Assembly (NCBI GenBank): GCA_900766795.1
Contig: CAAFWX010000313.1
Location: forward strand, 1-12,665
From: Oscillospiraceae bacterium
GTDB taxonomy: Bacteria > Bacillota_A > Clostridia > Oscillospirales > Ruminococcaceae
Direction: 5' to 3'
DNA length: 12,665 nucleotides
Below, piece by piece: positions 1 to 8,744 of the stretch. A program made the translations under genes and the position numbers. The notes under the pieces were generated by a model. It was given only the letters and a program-made list of their open reading frames with translations, was not told the origin of the DNA and did no database searches. Each line of letters opens with the position of its first letter. The stretch's first letter is position 1.

Positions 1-1128
1 CTTCCCGAGAAGCCCCGCACCTACCGCTCCAAGAATAACGCGCAGGACGCGCACGAGGCTATCCGCCCCACAACGGTCACCCTGACGCCCGAGAGCATAA
101 AAAGCTCGCTCACGAGCGACCAGTACAAACTCTACAAGCTTATCTGGGAGCGCTTTATGGCGAGCCAGATGCAGAATGCCGTTATGGACACAATGTCAGT
201 CGATATCGAGGCAGCAGGCTGTCTGTTCAAGGCGAGCGGCTACTCTGTGAAGTTTGACGGCTTCACAAAGCTGTATGAGGAGAGCAGAGAGGACAGCGAC
301 GAGCAGGGCGGCGCACTGCCGAAGATTGAAAAGGGCGAGAAGCTCAAGGCAAAGGAAGTGCTCGGAAATCAGCACTTCACCCAGCCTCCCGCACGCTACA
401 ACGAAGCGTCGCTCATTAAGGCGCTTGAGGAGAACGGAATCGGCCGTCCCTCGACCTACGCGCCTACCATCTCCACAATTCTCGACCGCCACTATGTCGA
501 GCGCGAGCAGGGCAATCAGATAAAGCCCACCGCTCTCGGCGAGGTAATCACCGGTCTGCTTAAGGAGCACTTCAACAGCATTGTTGACATCAAGTTCACC
601 GCCAAGATGGAAAGTGACCTCGACGACATCGAAAAGGGCACGAAGAACTGGGTTGAAACCATGAGGAAGTTCTACGGCGGCTTTGCAAAGACGCTAGAAA
701 AGGCTGAAAGCGACATGGAGGGCAAGCGCGTTAAGGTGCCCGACGAGCCGACAGATATTGTCTGCGAGGAATGCGGCAAGCCGATGGTTATAAAGATTGG
801 ACCGTATGGAAAGTTCCTCGGCTGCTCGGGCTTCCCCGAGTGCAAGTTCACGAAGAAAATCGTCACCGAAACCAAGGGAAGCTGCCCCAAGTGCGGCAAG
901 AAAATGCTCGCGAAGAAGTCTAAGAAAGGCAAGCCTTTCTACGGCTGCGAGGATTATCAGAACTGCAACTTTATGACGTGGGATTTGCCTGTGGCGGAAG
1001 CTTGCCCCAACTGCGGAGCAAGCCTGTTCAAGAAGTCCGGCAAGCAGGGCAAGATATACTGCGCAAAAGAGGGCTGCGGCTATGAGCGTCCTCTTGACAG
1101 CGCAAAGGACAGCGGCAATGAGGGTTAA
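1..1128 (+). CDS. topA: DNA topoisomerase I, C-terminal part (5' end outside window)
   Basis: Type IA topoisomerase that relaxes negatively supercoiled DNA by transient single-strand cleavage. The reading frame is open from base 1, so the start and the catalytic tyrosine lie upstream of the window; 375 codons are visible. Near the left edge is the AQDAHEAIRPT block, and further on the ASLIKALEENGIGRPSTYA block, both hallmarks of bacterial TopA. The tail has three four-cysteine zinc ribbons, at window-fragment residues C255/C258/C275/C281, C295/C298/C316/C322 and C335/C338/C354/C359, each separated by basic, glycine-rich stretches. Such C-terminal Topo-C4 ribbons bind single-stranded DNA. The methionine codon at 157 is internal and not the start. 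The gene ends with TAA at 1126-1128, inside the beginning of trmFO. Identity is certain from these motifs. Confidence 0.97.
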   Translation, partial: LPEKPRTYRSKNNAQDAHEAIRPTTVTLTPESIKSSLTSDQYKLYKLIWERFMASQMQNAVMDTMSVDIEAAGCLFKASGYSVKFDGFTKLYEESREDSDEQGGALPKIEKGEKLKAKEVLGNQHFTQPPARYNEASLIKALEENGIGRPSTYAPTISTILDRHYVEREQGNQIKPTALGEVITGLLKEHFNSIVDIKFTAKMESDLDDIEKGTKNWVETMRKFYGGFAKTLEKAESDMEGKRVKVPDEPTDIVCEECGKPMVIKIGPYGKFLGCSGFPECKFTKKIVTETKGSCPKCGKKMLAKKSKKGKPFYGCEDYQNCNFMTWDLPVAEACPNCGASLFKKSGKQGKIYCAKEGCGYERPLDSAKDSGNEG

Positions 1129-2431
1129 GGTTATCGGCGCGGGGCTTGCGGGCTGCGAGGCAGCAATGCAGTTGGCGCAGCGCGGCTTTGAGGTGGAACT
1201 TCACGAGATGAAGCCCGAGAAGTACACCCCCGCGCATAAATACAGCGGCTTTGCGGAGCTTGTCTGCTCAAACTCGCTCAAAGCGGCGAGGGTTGAGAGC
1301 GCCTGCGGTCTGCTGAAAGAGGAAATGCGCAGGCTTGGCTCCGTGATTCTGGAAGCTGCCGAAAAAACGGCTGTACCAGCAGGCGGGGCGCTTGCGGTGA
1401 ACAGGACGGAGTTCTCCGACGAGGTGACGCGCATTGTGCGCTCACACCCGAACATTACCGTGATTAGCGGCGAGGTCACGCAGCTTCCCCGTGAAAATGC
1501 GGTTATCTGCACGGGACCGCTCACGAGCGACGCGCTTGCCGAGAAGATTCGCGAGGTGTGCGGCGAGGGCTTAAGCTTTTATGACGCGGCGGCTCCGATT
1601 GTTAGCGCCGAGAGCATTGATTTCACGAAAGCATTCTTCCAGACGCGCTACGACAAGGGCGACGCTGACTACATCAACTGCCCCATGAACAAGGAGGAAT
1701 ACGAGCGCTTCTATAACGAGTTGGTAAACGCCGAGAGCGCTCCCCTAAAGGAGTTTGACCGCCCCGAGGAAAAGGCGGGAATGACGGTGTACGAGGGCTG
1801 TATGCCGGTGGAAGTGCTTGCAAAGCGCGGCATTGAAAGCGTAAGGTACGGCTGCATGAAGCCCGTGGGACTTATCGACCCGAGAACGGGGCACAGACCG
1901 TGGGCGGCGGTGCAGCTAAGAAAAGAAAACCGCGAGGGCACGATGTACAACCTCGTAGGATTTCAGACAAACCTGAAATTCGGCGAGCAGAAGCGGGTTT
2001 TCTCGATGATACCGGGGCTTGAGAACGCGGAGTTTGTGCGCTACGGCGTCATGCACCGAAACACGTTTATTGACAGCCCGCGCCATCTCGACGAGCATTT
2101 TATGCTTCGCGGCTCGGCAAACATATTCTTTGGCGGACAGATAACGGGCGTTGAGGGATACGTTGAAAGCGCCGCTTCCGGAATATCTGCGGGCAGGGCG
2201 CTCGCAGATATACTTTCGGGCAGAGCGCCGATTTCATTTCCGAGAACGACAATGCTCGGCGCGCTCACCGCATACATAAGCGACCCGACGGTTGAGAACT
2301 TCCAGCCGATGGGAAGCAACATGGGAATACTCCCGCCCCTCGAAACGGTTATCCGCGGGAAGCAGGAAAAATACGCTGCCTATGCGCAGCGTGCTTTAGC
2401 GGATTTAGACAAAGCGCTTGGCGCAATATAA
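1118..2431 (+). CDS. trmFO: Methylenetetrahydrofolate--tRNA-(uracil-5-)-methyltransferase TrmFO
   Basis: Flavoenzyme that makes ribothymidine at position 54 of the tRNA T-loop, using methylenetetrahydrofolate as carbon donor and FADH2 as reductant; cytosolic. From ATG 1118 the protein has 437 residues, the usual family size. It opens with a Rossmann FAD-binding motif (VIGAGLAGCEAA, residues 5-16). The conserved FAELVCSNSLK segment supplies Cys50, and VYEGCMPVE supplies Cys228; these correspond to the two catalytic cysteines of characterised TrmFO enzymes (Cys53 and Cys226 in B. subtilis). The frame could be extended 12 codons upstream to 1082, but ATG 1118 is preferred: it is preceded by AAAGGA at 1104-1109 with 8 bases of spacing, and the FAD motif then sits at the normal distance from the N-terminus. 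It overlaps the topA end by 11 bases, suggesting translational coupling. The topA-trmFO pair is a common Firmicute arrangement. Confidence 0.96.
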   Translation: MRVKVIGAGLAGCEAAMQLAQRGFEVELHEMKPEKYTPAHKYSGFAELVCSNSLKAARVESACGLLKEEMRRLGSVILEAAEKTAVPAGGALAVNRTEFSDEVTRIVRSHPNITVISGEVTQLPRENAVICTGPLTSDALAEKIREVCGEGLSFYDAAAPIVSAESIDFTKAFFQTRYDKGDADYINCPMNKEEYERFYNELVNAESAPLKEFDRPEEKAGMTVYEGCMPVEVLAKRGIESVRYGCMKPVGLIDPRTGHRPWAAVQLRKENREGTMYNLVGFQTNLKFGEQKRVFSMIPGLENAEFVRYGVMHRNTFIDSPRHLDEHFMLRGSANIFFGGQITGVEGYVESAASGISAGRALADILSGRAPISFPRTTMLGALTAYISDPTVENFQPMGSNMGILPPLETVIRGKQEKYAAYAQRALADLDKALGAI

Positions 2432-2442
2432 GGTGGATTAAT

Positions 2443-3456
2443 ATGAAGATAGTTATTGACGGCTTCGGCGGCGACAACGCTCCCGACGAGGTATTAAAAG
2501 GCGCGGCACTCGCGGTTGAACAGCTTGGAATTGAGGTTGCCGTAACAGGCGATGTTGACGTACTCCGCGAGCGTATGAAAGCGCTTGGCGTTTCTGAAAA
2601 GGGCATTGAGCTTGTTCCCGCCGAGGGCGTTATCACCACGGAGGACAACCCCCGTGCCATCTGCAAGGAAAAGGCGGGCACTTCTATGGGAGTTGCGTTC
2701 AATTACGTTGCAGGCGGCAAAGCGGACGCTGTAATCAGCGCGGGAAGCACCGCGGCAATCGTTGTGGGCGGCTCTATGATATGCAAGCGTATCAAGGGCG
2801 TTAAGCGCGCGGCGCTTGTTCCTCCCATGCCCGCAAAGGGCGGCAAGCGCTACTGTGTGCTTGACGGCGGCGCGAATATAGAGGTTCGTCCTGAAATGCT
2901 CCAGCAGTTTGCGATTATGGGAAGCTGCTTTGTTGAAGCCACCATGGGAATCAAGAACCCGAAAGTAGGTCTGCTTAACATCGGCACAGAGGACGAAAAG
3001 GGCAGGGAGCTTGAGCACGAGGCAAAGAAGCTTCTCGAGCAGACTCCCGTGAATTTTGTCGGCTATGTTGAAGCGCGTGAGGTACCGCTCGGCGCGGTTG
3101 ACGTGCTGCTGACGGACGGCTTTACGGGCAACGTTTACCTTAAGGCGTGCGAGGGCATGGGCGTTCTGTTCAAGGACTCGCTTAAGGAGATGTTCTTCGC
3201 CAACCTCAAGACCAAAATCGGCGCTCTTTGCGTAAAGAAGCAGCTTAAGACAATATCCGCACACATGGACTATAAGACCATCGGCGGCTCGCCGCTGCTG
3301 GGTACGGCAAAGCCTGTGTTCAAGGCACACGGAAGCTCCGACGCGATTGCTTTTCTGGGCGCATTCAGACAGGCGAAGAAGTTTGTGGAGAACAATGCCA
3401 TCGAGAAGATGACCGAGGGAATCCAAACGCTTAGCGGTGCAAAGGAAGATGAGTGA
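2443..3456 (+). CDS. plsX: Phosphate acyltransferase PlsX
   Basis: Converts acyl-ACP plus phosphate into acyl-phosphate, the acyl donor used by PlsY in the first step of phospholipid synthesis; a peripheral membrane enzyme. The 337-residue length is typical. The N-terminus carries the family hallmark as DGFGGDNAP (residues 6-14; the usual form is DAMGGDxAP), followed by the ISAGSTAA glycine/serine segment, LLNIGTEDEKG and DVLLTDGFTGNVYLK, all conserved PlsX blocks. The start is set by an AAGGTGG Shine-Dalgarno at 2430-2436, six bases before the ATG, and by the conserved N-terminal block. It lies 11 bases after trmFO and its TGA is one base from the preferred rnc start. In many Firmicutes plsX is followed by fabD/fabG/acpP before rnc; none of these is present here. 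Confidence 0.96.
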   Translation: MKIVIDGFGGDNAPDEVLKGAALAVEQLGIEVAVTGDVDVLRERMKALGVSEKGIELVPAEGVITTEDNPRAICKEKAGTSMGVAFNYVAGGKADAVISAGSTAAIVVGGSMICKRIKGVKRAALVPPMPAKGGKRYCVLDGGANIEVRPEMLQQFAIMGSCFVEATMGIKNPKVGLLNIGTEDEKGRELEHEAKKLLEQTPVNFVGYVEAREVPLGAVDVLLTDGFTGNVYLKACEGMGVLFKDSLKEMFFANLKTKIGALCVKKQLKTISAHMDYKTIGGSPLLGTAKPVFKAHGSSDAIAFLGAFRQAKKFVENNAIEKMTEGIQTLSGAKEDE

Positions 3457-3457
3457 C

Positions 3458-4150
3458 ATGACAGAGCTTCACGAGCTTGAGAAGATTATCGGCTATACCT
3501 TTAAGGATATATCTTTGCTGGAAACCGCGATGACCCATTCAAGCTACTCGAAGGGCAAGAACAACGGCAGCTATGAGCGCCTTGAGTTTCTTGGCGACGC
3601 CGTGCTGCAAATCACTGTTTCGCAGTATCTTTTCAACAGCATGACGACTGTTCCCGAGGGCGGGCTTACAAAGCTTCGCGCTTCTATTGTCTGCGAGAAC
3701 AGCTGCTACGGCTTTGCAAAGCGCATTGACCTTGGCAGATTTATTCTGCTCGGAAAGGGAGAGGAAATGACGGGCGGGCGCGACCGCCGCTCCATTCTCG
3801 CGGACGCGTTTGAAGCGCTGATTGCCGCAATCTCGATTGACGGCGGCATGGAAAAAGCGCAGGAGTTTGTGATGGGCTTTGTGCCCTCAATCGAGGCGCT
3901 GAAAAGCGGAAAGGTTAAGCTCGGCGACTACAAGACCATATTGCAGGAGATTATCCAGCAGAACCCCGAGGAGCACATCGCCTACAATGTTACCGAGCAG
4001 GAGGGCGAGCAGCACCGAAAGACCTTTACTGCCGAGGTGGTGCTAAATGAGTCGCAGGTAATCGGCAGCGGAAAAGGCTCCAGCAAAAAGGAAGCCGAGC
4101 AGGCTGCCGCAAAGGAAGCAATCCGCTTAATGGGATATGAAACAGACTAA
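3458..4150 (+). CDS. rnc: Ribonuclease III
   Basis: Double-strand-specific endoribonuclease that processes rRNA precursors and structured mRNAs, acting as a homodimer with Mg2+. From ATG 3458 the protein has 230 residues. The catalytic domain shows the signature ERLEFLGDAVL (residues 40-50), including the acidic residues E43 and D47, and the second acidic motif in ADAFEALIAA. The C-terminal third is a double-stranded-RNA-binding domain, starting near GDYKTILQE and ending in the GSGKGSSKKEAEQAAA helix typical of dsRBDs. Upstream candidates are GTG 3437 and ATG 3449. ATG 3458 is preferred because AAAGGA at 3441-3446 is 11 bases away, whereas it would be only 2 bases from ATG 3449; the choice is not certain. 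Only one base separates this start from the plsX stop, so translation is probably coupled. Confidence 0.95.
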   Translation: MTELHELEKIIGYTFKDISLLETAMTHSSYSKGKNNGSYERLEFLGDAVLQITVSQYLFNSMTTVPEGGLTKLRASIVCENSCYGFAKRIDLGRFILLGKGEEMTGGRDRRSILADAFEALIAAISIDGGMEKAQEFVMGFVPSIEALKSGKVKLGDYKTILQEIIQQNPEEHIAYNVTEQEGEQHRKTFTAEVVLNESQVIGSGKGSSKKEAEQAAAKEAIRLMGYETD

Positions 4151-5129
4151 TCTTTCGATATTCATTCCGCATATCGGCTGCCCCCACAGGTGCAGCTTCT
4201 GCGACCAGAAAAGCATTTCCGGCACACAGAAAGCCCCGCGCGGAGAAGATGTGAGAGCCATTCTCGAGGAGCAGGCTCCGCACCTCACCGAGCGCGGAAT
4301 GAGAGCGGAGATAGCGTTTTTCGGCGGCAGCTTCACAGCCGTGCCGAGAGCGTATATGACGGAGCTTCTGGAGGCGGCGCACGAGGCGCTGGAGAAACAC
4401 GATTGCTACTGCGGAATACGCTGCTCAACGCGCCCGGATTGTATTGACGAGGAGGTGCTCGCTGTACTGAAAAGGTACGGCGTCACTGCGATTGAGCTTG
4501 GAGCGCAGTCCATGAGCGACGAGGTGCTTTCTCTGAACGAGCGCGGGCACACCGCCGAGGATGTGCGCAGGGCTTCGCGGCTGATAAGCGGCGCGGGCTT
4601 TGAGCTTGGCTTGCAGATGATGACGGGGCTGTACGGCGACACGCCGCAGCGCTGCCTTGAAACGGCAGAGGAGTTTGTGCGGCTGTTTCCAAAGACAGTG
4701 AGAATCTACCCGACGGTAATTCTCGGCGGCACGCGGCTGGGAGAGCTTTTTAAGCGCGGGGAGTTCACAAGCTTCGGCTTTGGGGAAACCGTTGACCTGT
4801 GCGCAAAGCTGCTCCGCAGGTTTGAAAGCGCGGGTATCCGCGTGATTCGCATGGGGCTTCATGCAAGCCCGGACGTAGAGCGGGAAATGCTCGGCGGGGT
4901 GTACCACCCTGCGCTGCGCGAGATTGTCGAGAGCAGGATTTTCCTTGACGATATGAAAACGGAACTGCTTAGAAAAGAAAAGGGAGCATACCGCATATTC
5001 ACCGACCCGCGCAACATCAGCCGGGTAATCGGGCAAAAGCGCAGCAACCTCACAGCGCTGAAAGAACTGGGCTATGATGTGAAGGTATTGCCGCAAGAGG
5101 GCGAGTATATACTGGTGCGCTTAAAATAA
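4137..5129 (+). CDS. Elp3-like radical SAM protein without acetyltransferase domain
   Basis: Radical SAM enzyme of unknown substrate. Cysteines C15, C19 and C22 form the CxxxCxxC motif that binds a [4Fe-4S] cluster and S-adenosylmethionine. Further blocks resemble the radical SAM half of Elp3 (tRNA U34-modifying) proteins: AFFGGSFTAVP, CSTRPDCID, IELGAQSMSDEVL with RGHT, GLQMMTGLYGD and RIYPTVILGGT. At 330 residues it lacks the GNAT acetyltransferase domain of genuine Elp3, so the cm5U34 reaction should not be assumed. The last ~55 residues form a small basic domain with an IGQKRSNL segment that vaguely resembles a KH loop, though the second glycine is missing. The start is fixed by an in-frame TAA at 4128-4130 just upstream. 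It overlaps rnc by 14 bases and has no good Shine-Dalgarno, so it probably depends on coupled translation. The family assignment is firm; a role in RNA modification is inference. Confidence 0.88.
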   Translation: MKQTNLSIFIPHIGCPHRCSFCDQKSISGTQKAPRGEDVRAILEEQAPHLTERGMRAEIAFFGGSFTAVPRAYMTELLEAAHEALEKHDCYCGIRCSTRPDCIDEEVLAVLKRYGVTAIELGAQSMSDEVLSLNERGHTAEDVRRASRLISGAGFELGLQMMTGLYGDTPQRCLETAEEFVRLFPKTVRIYPTVILGGTRLGELFKRGEFTSFGFGETVDLCAKLLRRFESAGIRVIRMGLHASPDVEREMLGGVYHPALREIVESRIFLDDMKTELLRKEKGAYRIFTDPRNISRVIGQKRSNLTALKELGYDVKVLPQEGEYILVRLK

Positions 5130-5130
5130 A

Positions 5131-5143
5131 CGGCGACACGCCG
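5131..5143 (+). repeat. Short GC-rich inverted repeat between the radical SAM gene and smc
   Basis: CGGCG-ACA-CGCCG is a perfect 5-bp inverted repeat with a 3-base loop, placed in the 29-base gap directly after the radical SAM stop codon and just before the smc Shine-Dalgarno (GAGGA, 5149-5153). There is no T-run after it, so it is not an intrinsic terminator. It could slow ribosomes or affect mRNA decay between the two genes, or be chance in G/C-rich DNA. Confidence 0.35.
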
Positions 5144-5158
5144 CAAGCGAGGAAATTA

Positions 5159-8100
5159 ATGTTTTTCAAAACACTTGAAATTCAAGGGTTCAAGTCCTTT
5201 GCGGACAGAACCGTCCTGAATTTTGACACACAAACCACCGCCGTTGTCGGCTCAAACGGCAACGGAAAGAGCAATATCAGCGACGCGCTGCTCTGGGTAA
5301 TGGGAGAGCAGGGCGCAAAAACTCTGCGCGGAGAGAAGATGGAGGATGTCATCTTCCACGGCACCGTTGAGCGTAAGCCCATGGGCTTCGCAAGGGTTGC
5401 GCTGACAATGGACAATAAAGACAGGGCGCTGAAAATAGACGCCGATGAGGTAGTCATTTCCCGAAAGCTTTACCGCTCGGGCGAGAGCGAATATCTCATC
5501 AACGGAAAGCGCGTGCGTCTTAAGGATATTCAGGAGCTGCTGATGGGCACGGGTCTTGGACGTGACGGCTATTCCATCATCGGACAGAACCGAGTGCGCG
5601 ACATCGTAAACGCGAGAGCGCAGCAGCGCCGCGAGTTCTTTGAGGAGGCTGCGGGAGTATCTCTTGCGCTTCACCAGAAGGCAAGCGCCGAGAAAAATCT
5701 TGCCGCCGCCGAGGAAAATATCACCCGCCAGCGGGATATACTTTCAATGTACGAGGAGCGGCTTCCGACGCTGAAAAAGCAGTCGGAGAAAGCCATTCTG
5801 TTCACGGAGCTTCAGACCGAACGCAGGGCGCTTGAAATCTCCGTCAGCATAGCGAAGCTGTCCGAGCAGCGGGCGGCAATGGAGAAGCTTAACGATGAGC
5901 TGCTGCTGAACCGCGGCTACTGCGACAATTTTGAGAGCGACGTAAACCGCGCGCAGGAGGAGATAGAGTCCGTTTCCGACGAAAAGCTTTCCGCGCAGGC
6001 TTCGCTTGAGCACCAGCGCAGAAGCAAGGAAGCAGCCAACGCCGTGCTTGCCGACAAGCGCACGGAAATCGCGGTTGCCGAGGCAGAGCTTACCCACAAC
6101 GCGGGGCGCAGGAATGAGCTTTCCGAGCAGATAAAGACCGTCGAGCAGGGAAGCCGCGGCTTTGACGAGCAGATTGAAGCGCTGAACGCGGAGATAACTG
6201 AAATGGAATCCGCCGTAGCCGATTGCGACACGCGCGCGGCGCAGGCGCAAAACGAGTTTGACGCGCTTTCAGCGCAAAGCTCCGACGCGCACAAGCAGTT
6301 CAGCGAGCTTGAAGCCAAGCTTTCCGAGCTGTACAGAGAAAAGACCGCCGCAGGGCTTGCCGTTTCGCAGGCAGAGTTCAGCATGGGCGAAGCGCAGGCG
6401 CAAAAGCAGGAGTTCCTTGAGGGTCTTTCCGACAGCGAAACCAAGCTGTCGCAGTATAATTCCGAGAAGGCTTCTGACGAGCAGCAGCTTCGCGAGAACA
6501 CCGAGCGTTCCGACGGTCTGCGCAACAAGCTTGCGGGCTATCAGCGGATAACCGAGGGCAAGCGCCGCCGCATGGAGGAGGCAAAGCGCACACTTGACGA
6601 GGTAAACGCGAAGCTTATCGAGAAGCAGCAGCGCCACAAGGTGCTGTCCGACCTTGAGAAGAACATGGTGGGCTATTCCAATGCCGTAAAGGCGGTTATG
6701 AACGCCTTTGACGAGGGCAGACTAAAGGGCATACACGGCATTGTTGCGGACATTCTGACAGTTCAGCCGCGACACGTTCAGGCGATAGAAACCGTGCTTC
6801 AGGGCACGATGCAGAATATCATCGTGGACGATGGCGAAACCGCCACCCGCTGTATCGCATTCCTAAAGGAAACCAACGCGGGACGCGCGACCTTTTACCC
6901 GCTTGCGACCATGCGCGGGCGCGTGCTGGGCGAGCGGGGAGTTACCGACGAGGACGGCGTTGAGGGTATCGCCAGCGAGCTTGTGCAGTGCGACGACACC
7001 TATATAGAAATCGTCAGGAACCTGCTCGGAAACACCGTTGTTGTCGATGATATGTCCACCGCAAACCGTATCGCAAAGAAATACGGCTACAAGTTCAGAA
7101 TTGTCACCCTTGACGGTCAGCAGATTAACCCGGGCGGCTCCTACACGGGCGGCTCGCGTGCTGACCGAAACAAGATGATTTCCCAGAAGCAGGAGATAGA
7201 CTCCCTCTACACCGAGATAATGAAGCTGCGCCAGTCCGCGCGCGAGAAGAACGAAACCTACTCCCAGTATCAGGCGGAGATTGCGAAGTCCGATATGGAG
7301 ATGGAGGGAATAAACGACGAAATCCGCGCCGCTGAAGCGGACAGCATACGAATAAAAGCGGACATTCTGCGCCTTGACGGGCTTATCGAGCAGCTTTCGC
7401 AGCAGAGCGACACCGCGAAGCAGACCGTTGACCGCTATGACGCGCAGATGGCGCAGCAGAAAAAGCTTGCCGAGGACAACCGCAAAGCACTTGCCGAAGC
7501 GGAGGAGAAAATCTCCGCGCTTCAACAAGAGCGCGAGGAGCGCGGCGGTGCCAAGCGCGACGCCGAGGAGCGCATAAAGTCGCTTTCCGAGCAGATTCAG
7601 AGCATTAACATCGAGCGGCTGACGCTGATAAAGGATATCGAAGCGAAGCGCGCCGAGATTCGTTCTGTGGAGAACAACAAAAAGACCGCGCTCGAAAACA
7701 GCAGCGAGTTCAGACAGCGAATGACGGAGCTTGACGAGAGCGACCTCAGCATACGCGAGAAAATCCTGCGCATAAATCAGGAGATAGAAGCCGAAAGCGG
7801 CAGAGTGACAGAGCGTGCCGATGAAATTGAAAAGCTCACAAAGGACGTTGAGCGCTGCGAGCAGAGGATAACCGAGCTACGCAAAGCGATTGACGAAGCA
7901 AACGGACACAAGGAGAAGTTTTCGCGCGAGGTCGCAAGACTTGAGGAGCGAAAGAACGGTATGCAGAAAGAGTACGACAGCATTGTCGACCTGCTGTACA
8001 AAAGCTATGAGCTGACCGTTTCGCAGGCGGCGGAGCTTGCAAAGCCGCTTGACAACCTTATGGCTGCCGAAAACGATTTGGACGACCTGAAAAAGCGCAT

Positions 8101-8728
8101 TTCCGCGCTAGGCACGGTCAACACCGCTGCGATAGAGGAATATCATCAGATATCCGAAATATACGCCGAGCAGTCCGCGCAGCTTGCCGATGTGGAGAAT
8201 GCTAAGCGTGATTTGGAAAAGCTGATTTCCGAGTTGATGGCGCAGATTAAGACCCAGTTCATGGATAGCTTCAATGAGATAAACGGCTATTTCAAGGAGA
8301 TTTTTGTCGAGATTTTCGGCGAGGGCGCTCATGCGGAGCTGGAGCTTACCGACCCTGACGATGTGCTTAATTCCGGAATCGAGATAAACGCCGCGCCTCC
8401 CGGAAAGGTTATTAAGAACCTCATTTCGCTTTCGGGCGGCGAGCAGACGATGGTTGCCATCACAATTTTCCTTGCAATTCTCAGGCACCGCCCAAGCCCG
8501 TTCTGTATGATGGACGAGGTGGACGCGGCGCTTGATGATATCAACGTTGAGAAGTACATAAACTATCTCAACAAGTTCAGCAGCCAGACTCAGCTTATGG
8601 TAATCACCCACCGCCGCGGCACGATTGAAGCGTGCAAGGTGCTGTACGGAGTGTTCATGCAGGAAAAGGGAGTATCCCGTCTGCTGCGCCGTGAGCTGAC
8701 AGACGACCTTGATGTAGAGTTAAGCTAA
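5159..8728 (+). CDS. smc: Chromosome segregation protein SMC
   Basis: ATPase of the bacterial condensin (SMC-ScpA-ScpB) that extrudes DNA loops and compacts and separates sister chromosomes. The 1189 residues match the usual length of about 1190. The N-terminal head has the Walker A motif GSNGNGKS (residues 31-38) and a Q-loop region around Q143. Two long coiled-coil arms rich in E, K, Q, R and A flank a hinge at about residues 505-665, which ends with the conserved NPGGS and TGG glycines (N657 onward). The C-terminal head has the signature LSGGEQ (1091-1096), Walker [14 protein letters not shown] (from 1115) and a switch histidine in the VITHRRGT segment. Walker A reads GSNGNGKS rather than the common GPNGSGKS, and the signature ends in Q rather than R or K. 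I recall similar GGEQ signatures in Ruminococcaceae-type SMCs. The start follows GAGGA at 5149-5153. scpA and scpB are not in the window. smc next to rnc and ftsY is a classic Firmicute arrangement. Confidence 0.97.
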   Translation: MFFKTLEIQGFKSFADRTVLNFDTQTTAVVGSNGNGKSNISDALLWVMGEQGAKTLRGEKMEDVIFHGTVERKPMGFARVALTMDNKDRALKIDADEVVISRKLYRSGESEYLINGKRVRLKDIQELLMGTGLGRDGYSIIGQNRVRDIVNARAQQRREFFEEAAGVSLALHQKASAEKNLAAAEENITRQRDILSMYEERLPTLKKQSEKAILFTELQTERRALEISVSIAKLSEQRAAMEKLNDELLLNRGYCDNFESDVNRAQEEIESVSDEKLSAQASLEHQRRSKEAANAVLADKRTEIAVAEAELTHNAGRRNELSEQIKTVEQGSRGFDEQIEALNAEITEMESAVADCDTRAAQAQNEFDALSAQSSDAHKQFSELEAKLSELYREKTAAGLAVSQAEFSMGEAQAQKQEFLEGLSDSETKLSQYNSEKASDEQQLRENTERSDGLRNKLAGYQRITEGKRRRMEEAKRTLDEVNAKLIEKQQRHKVLSDLEKNMVGYSNAVKAVMNAFDEGRLKGIHGIVADILTVQPRHVQAIETVLQGTMQNIIVDDGETATRCIAFLKETNAGRATFYPLATMRGRVLGERGVTDEDGVEGIASELVQCDDTYIEIVRNLLGNTVVVDDMSTANRIAKKYGYKFRIVTLDGQQINPGGSYTGGSRADRNKMISQKQEIDSLYTEIMKLRQSAREKNETYSQYQAEIAKSDMEMEGINDEIRAAEADSIRIKADILRLDGLIEQLSQQSDTAKQTVDRYDAQMAQQKKLAEDNRKALAEAEEKISALQQEREERGGAKRDAEERIKSLSEQIQSINIERLTLIKDIEAKRAEIRSVENNKKTALENSSEFRQRMTELDESDLSIREKILRINQEIEAESGRVTERADEIEKLTKDVERCEQRITELRKAIDEANGHKEKFSREVARLEERKNGMQKEYDSIVDLLYKSYELTVSQAAELAKPLDNLMAAENDLDDLKKRISALGTVNTAAIEEYHQISEIYAEQSAQLADVENAKRDLEKLISELMAQIKTQFMDSFNEINGYFKEIFVEIFGEGAHAELELTDPDDVLNSGIEINAAPPGKVIKNLISLSGGEQTMVAITIFLAILRHRPSPFCMMDEVDAALDDINVEKYINYLNKFSSQTQLMVITHRRGTIEACKVLYGVFMQEKGVSRLLRRELTDDLDVELS

Positions 8729-8744
8729 GACCATAGGAGGACTT

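Noticed and set aside
157..1128. Separate short gene starting at ATG 157
   Set aside because: The same frame is open to base 1 and contains the TopA AQDAHEAIRPT motif upstream of this ATG, so it is the body of topA.
2494..3459. 321-codon minus-strand frame opposite plsX
   Set aside because: It lies wholly within plsX, is an artefact of the sense codon bias, and shows no domain motif.
6455..6460. TATAAT inside smc as a possible internal promoter
   Set aside because: The bases 16-18 upstream do not resemble TTGACA, there is no extended -10 TG, and it falls in coiled-coil codons.
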